A DNA stretch of 64,000 nt, taken from NCBI RefSeq assembly GCF_029537395.1, contig NZ_CP120677.1, positions 1,364,001-1,428,000 of the forward strand. The letters are read 5' to 3'. This document shows positions 62,859-64,000 of the stretch, one piece after another. The translations under genes and the position numbers were made by a program. The stretch's first letter is position 1. Every line of letters starts with the position of its first letter. The notes beneath the pieces were generated by a model. The model was not told where the DNA came from, ran no database searches, and saw only the letters and a program-made list of their open reading frames with translations. Source of the DNA: Tissierella sp. Yu-01 (GTDB lineage: Bacteria > Bacillota > Clostridia > Tissierellales > Tissierellaceae).

Positions 62859-63095
62859 CTAACAATTATTTCTGCAATAATAGATATTCAATCCTTTATT
62901 CAGTAAAATTAATTTATTAGGCATTATCTTTTTTACTGGAATATAAGATTTCTTCTCTGGAACTTTTACTGTTTCTAATACCTCACAGAACTCTTTAAGT
63001 GGAGTTATAAATGTATCCCAAGCTTCAACAATAGCTTCTGCTAATTCTATAAATGCTTCACCGATATCAATACATATTTTATAGATATCGTTCAC
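62859..63095 (-). CDS. Hypothetical phage protein
   Basis: 78 aa, GTG start with GGAGGGAG upstream. Amphipathic helix CIDIGEAFIELAEAIVEAWD and a basic C-terminus with YYCRNNC. Related small proteins occur after minor head genes in clostridial phages. No function known. Confidence 0.6.
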   Translation of the reverse strand: MNDIYKICIDIGEAFIELAEAIVEAWDTFITPLKEFCEVLETVKVPEKKSYIPVKKIMPNKLILLNKGLNIYYCRNNC

Positions 63096-63120
63096 TATTC
63101 TCCCTCCTTAAATTTGAACA

Positions 63121-63157
63121 TAATAAAAGCACTCACCAATTTTATTTAGTAAGTGCT
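63121..63157 (-). terminator. Terminator after the minor head gene
   Basis: Nine-bp stem (63128-63136 with 63149-63157, one G-T pair), then TTTTATTATG on the minus strand; spans the minor head stop codon. Confidence 0.65.
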
Positions 63158-64000
63158 CGCTTATCTATATATCTTTTTCTCCATTCTTCATAATTTATAT
63201 CTGCTGGTACTAAATATGTCTTCCCAGTTATAGGATCTCTTGCCCTTCTCTTTACCTTAGCCAATTCTTCTTTGCTTACATATGCTCTAGTAGCAGATCT
63301 GCAATTAGGATGCATTGGTGGAAGATTTTCACCTGGCACTGCCTTTGATACTTCAAATACTTCTCTATCTAACCCTTGACATACCTTAGATGTTCTCATA
63401 TCTAATGTAGCAACAAAAATATATTTTTCTATACCACACTCTTTGTAGCTTTCATTTTCTGCAGCATTAGCAATATAAGTAGTTTCTGTTCTTAATAACC
63501 TAGTAGCTACATATTTTCCTGTATTAGTTAATTCTCTAAGTTCTCTAGTCATTTTATCAATGCTTTTGCCAGTCGTAACTCCATCTAATATTATATTTGT
63601 AACCTGTTCAGCTAATACGTCCGTATTTTCCCATATTCTTTCGGAGAAATGTTTACCACTCCAAGGCTTTTTTAGTATTTCATTAATTACTTTGTCTGGT
63701 ATTACATTAAAGCTAAAACCTAATCCTATTCCTTTTTGGATATCAAATATACTCTTGTAGTAGGCTTGATTGATAGTATTGATATACTGAGTTGTATTAA
63801 TCTGTATTTCTAGGTCAGCTAACTTCTTATATTCAAGTTTTATACTTTCTTTCAAAGCCTCTAATCTTGTGATTCTAGATTTATATGATAATGAATTTAT
63901 CCTAGCGCTCATCCAATTACGTATCTTCTGATTCTTTATTTTAGAATATATGTTTTTAAACAAATCTAAAATAAAATTAGGTATCTTTTGATTTAAATAT
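63142..64000 (-). CDS. Phage minor head protein (SPP1 gp7 / Mu gpF-like), partial at the right edge
   Basis: The reading frame is open across the right edge; a TTG at 63963 has no ribosome binding site, so the true start is probably beyond 64000. The C-terminal domain has the Mu F signature: RLLRTETTYIANAAENESY, FVATLDMRTSKVCQGLDREVF, LPPMHPNCRSATRAYV with its Cys/His pair. The N-terminal part is a coiled coil (ALKESIKLEYKKLADLEIQI). It binds the portal and helps DNA ejection. Portal and terminase are expected just upstream, out of view. Confidence 0.88.
   Translation of the reverse strand, partial: YLNQKIPNFILDLFKNIYSKIKNQKIRNWMSARINSLSYKSRITRLEALKESIKLEYKKLADLEIQINTTQYINTINQAYYKSIFDIQKGIGLGFSFNVIPDKVINEILKKPWSGKHFSERIWENTDVLAEQVTNIILDGVTTGKSIDKMTRELRELTNTGKYVATRLLRTETTYIANAAENESYKECGIEKYIFVATLDMRTSKVCQGLDREVFEVSKAVPGENLPPMHPNCRSATRAYVSKEELAKVKRRARDPITGKTYLVPADINYEEWRKRYIDKRALTK

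Larger units (their letters stand above)
47450..64000 (-). mobile_element. Siphovirus-type prophage, left end and most of the structural and lysis modules
   Basis: All genes lie on the minus strand in classical late order: minor head protein, scaffold, major capsid, connector/closure, HK97 gp10, tail terminator, tail tube, chaperones, tape measure, tail hub, tail fibre, holin and GH25 endolysin. A LexA-like DNA-binding protein and DUF2335 protein are at the left end. Large and small terminase, portal and integrase are expected past the right edge. The reading frames show no disruption, so the prophage could be functional. The left boundary is placed where the manganese catalase homology stops. 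Confidence 0.85.

Overview
The window comes from a low-GC, endospore-forming anaerobic Firmicute of the class Clostridia. A Tissierellales-like amino-acid fermenter is my best guess; this is inferred from gene content, not from a database match. The evidence is A/T-rich codon use, strong AGGAGG-type ribosome binding sites, frequent TTG/GTG starts, rubredoxin and rubrerythrin, sporulation markers (a Spo0E-like phosphatase, a CsxC/SPOCS-like coat protein, a CotJC-type manganese catalase remnant), a cobalamin riboswitch, and a ptb-buk-ferredoxin oxidoreductase operon for branched-chain 2-oxoacid fermentation. || 1-36 kb is chromosomal. A riboswitch-controlled corrinoid operon on the minus strand holds a CGGC protein, a cobQ lacking its amidotransferase domain, cbiB, cbiL and a substrate-binding lipoprotein that runs off the left edge. 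It is followed by tRNA-Lys(CTT), an exo/endonuclease-phosphatase family protein, DegV, a ZIP metal transporter, a Spo0E-like protein and PepT. Next come a class IV aminotransferase, a Gly/Gln-rich lipoprotein, cardiolipin synthase, TypA, a YcdB/SLH protein, an anti-sigma-like ATPase and rubredoxin. A proteostasis block (tig-clpP-clpX-lon-engB) follows, then tRNA-Leu(TAG), mnmA, a second DegV, glmM and cca. The type II fatty-acid synthesis cluster (fabH-fabK-fabD-fabG-acpP-fabF) diverges from fabZ and a flavin oxidoreductase. || 36-47 kb holds the fermentation operon (ptb, buk, a P-loop ATPase, ferredoxin, and alpha, beta and gamma subunits of a VOR-type oxidoreductase), cdaA-cdaR for cyclic di-AMP, a CapA-like protein, PrsW and rubrerythrin. 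|| About 47.45 kb to the right edge is a siphovirus-type prophage with every gene on the minus strand, so it reads from the right edge toward lower coordinates: minor head protein, scaffold, major capsid, connectors, tail tube, tail assembly chaperones (with a visible -1 frameshift site), tape measure, tail hub, tail fibre, holin and GH25 endolysin. A LexA-type DNA-binding protein lies at its left end. Terminase, portal and integrase are not in the window. || The most interesting point is the left prophage boundary. It abuts a manganese catalase/CotJC gene whose first third is missing, with homology breaking in the middle of a conserved motif. This is what an element inserted in a sporulation gene would look like, by analogy with skin/sigK and SPbeta/spsM. 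The missing 5' part is predicted beyond the right end of the prophage. Other points are the CobQ domain loss, the duplicated domain in the tail hub, a PH-domain gene with its own promoter and terminator inside the late operon, and a ribosome binding site buried in a terminator hairpin.
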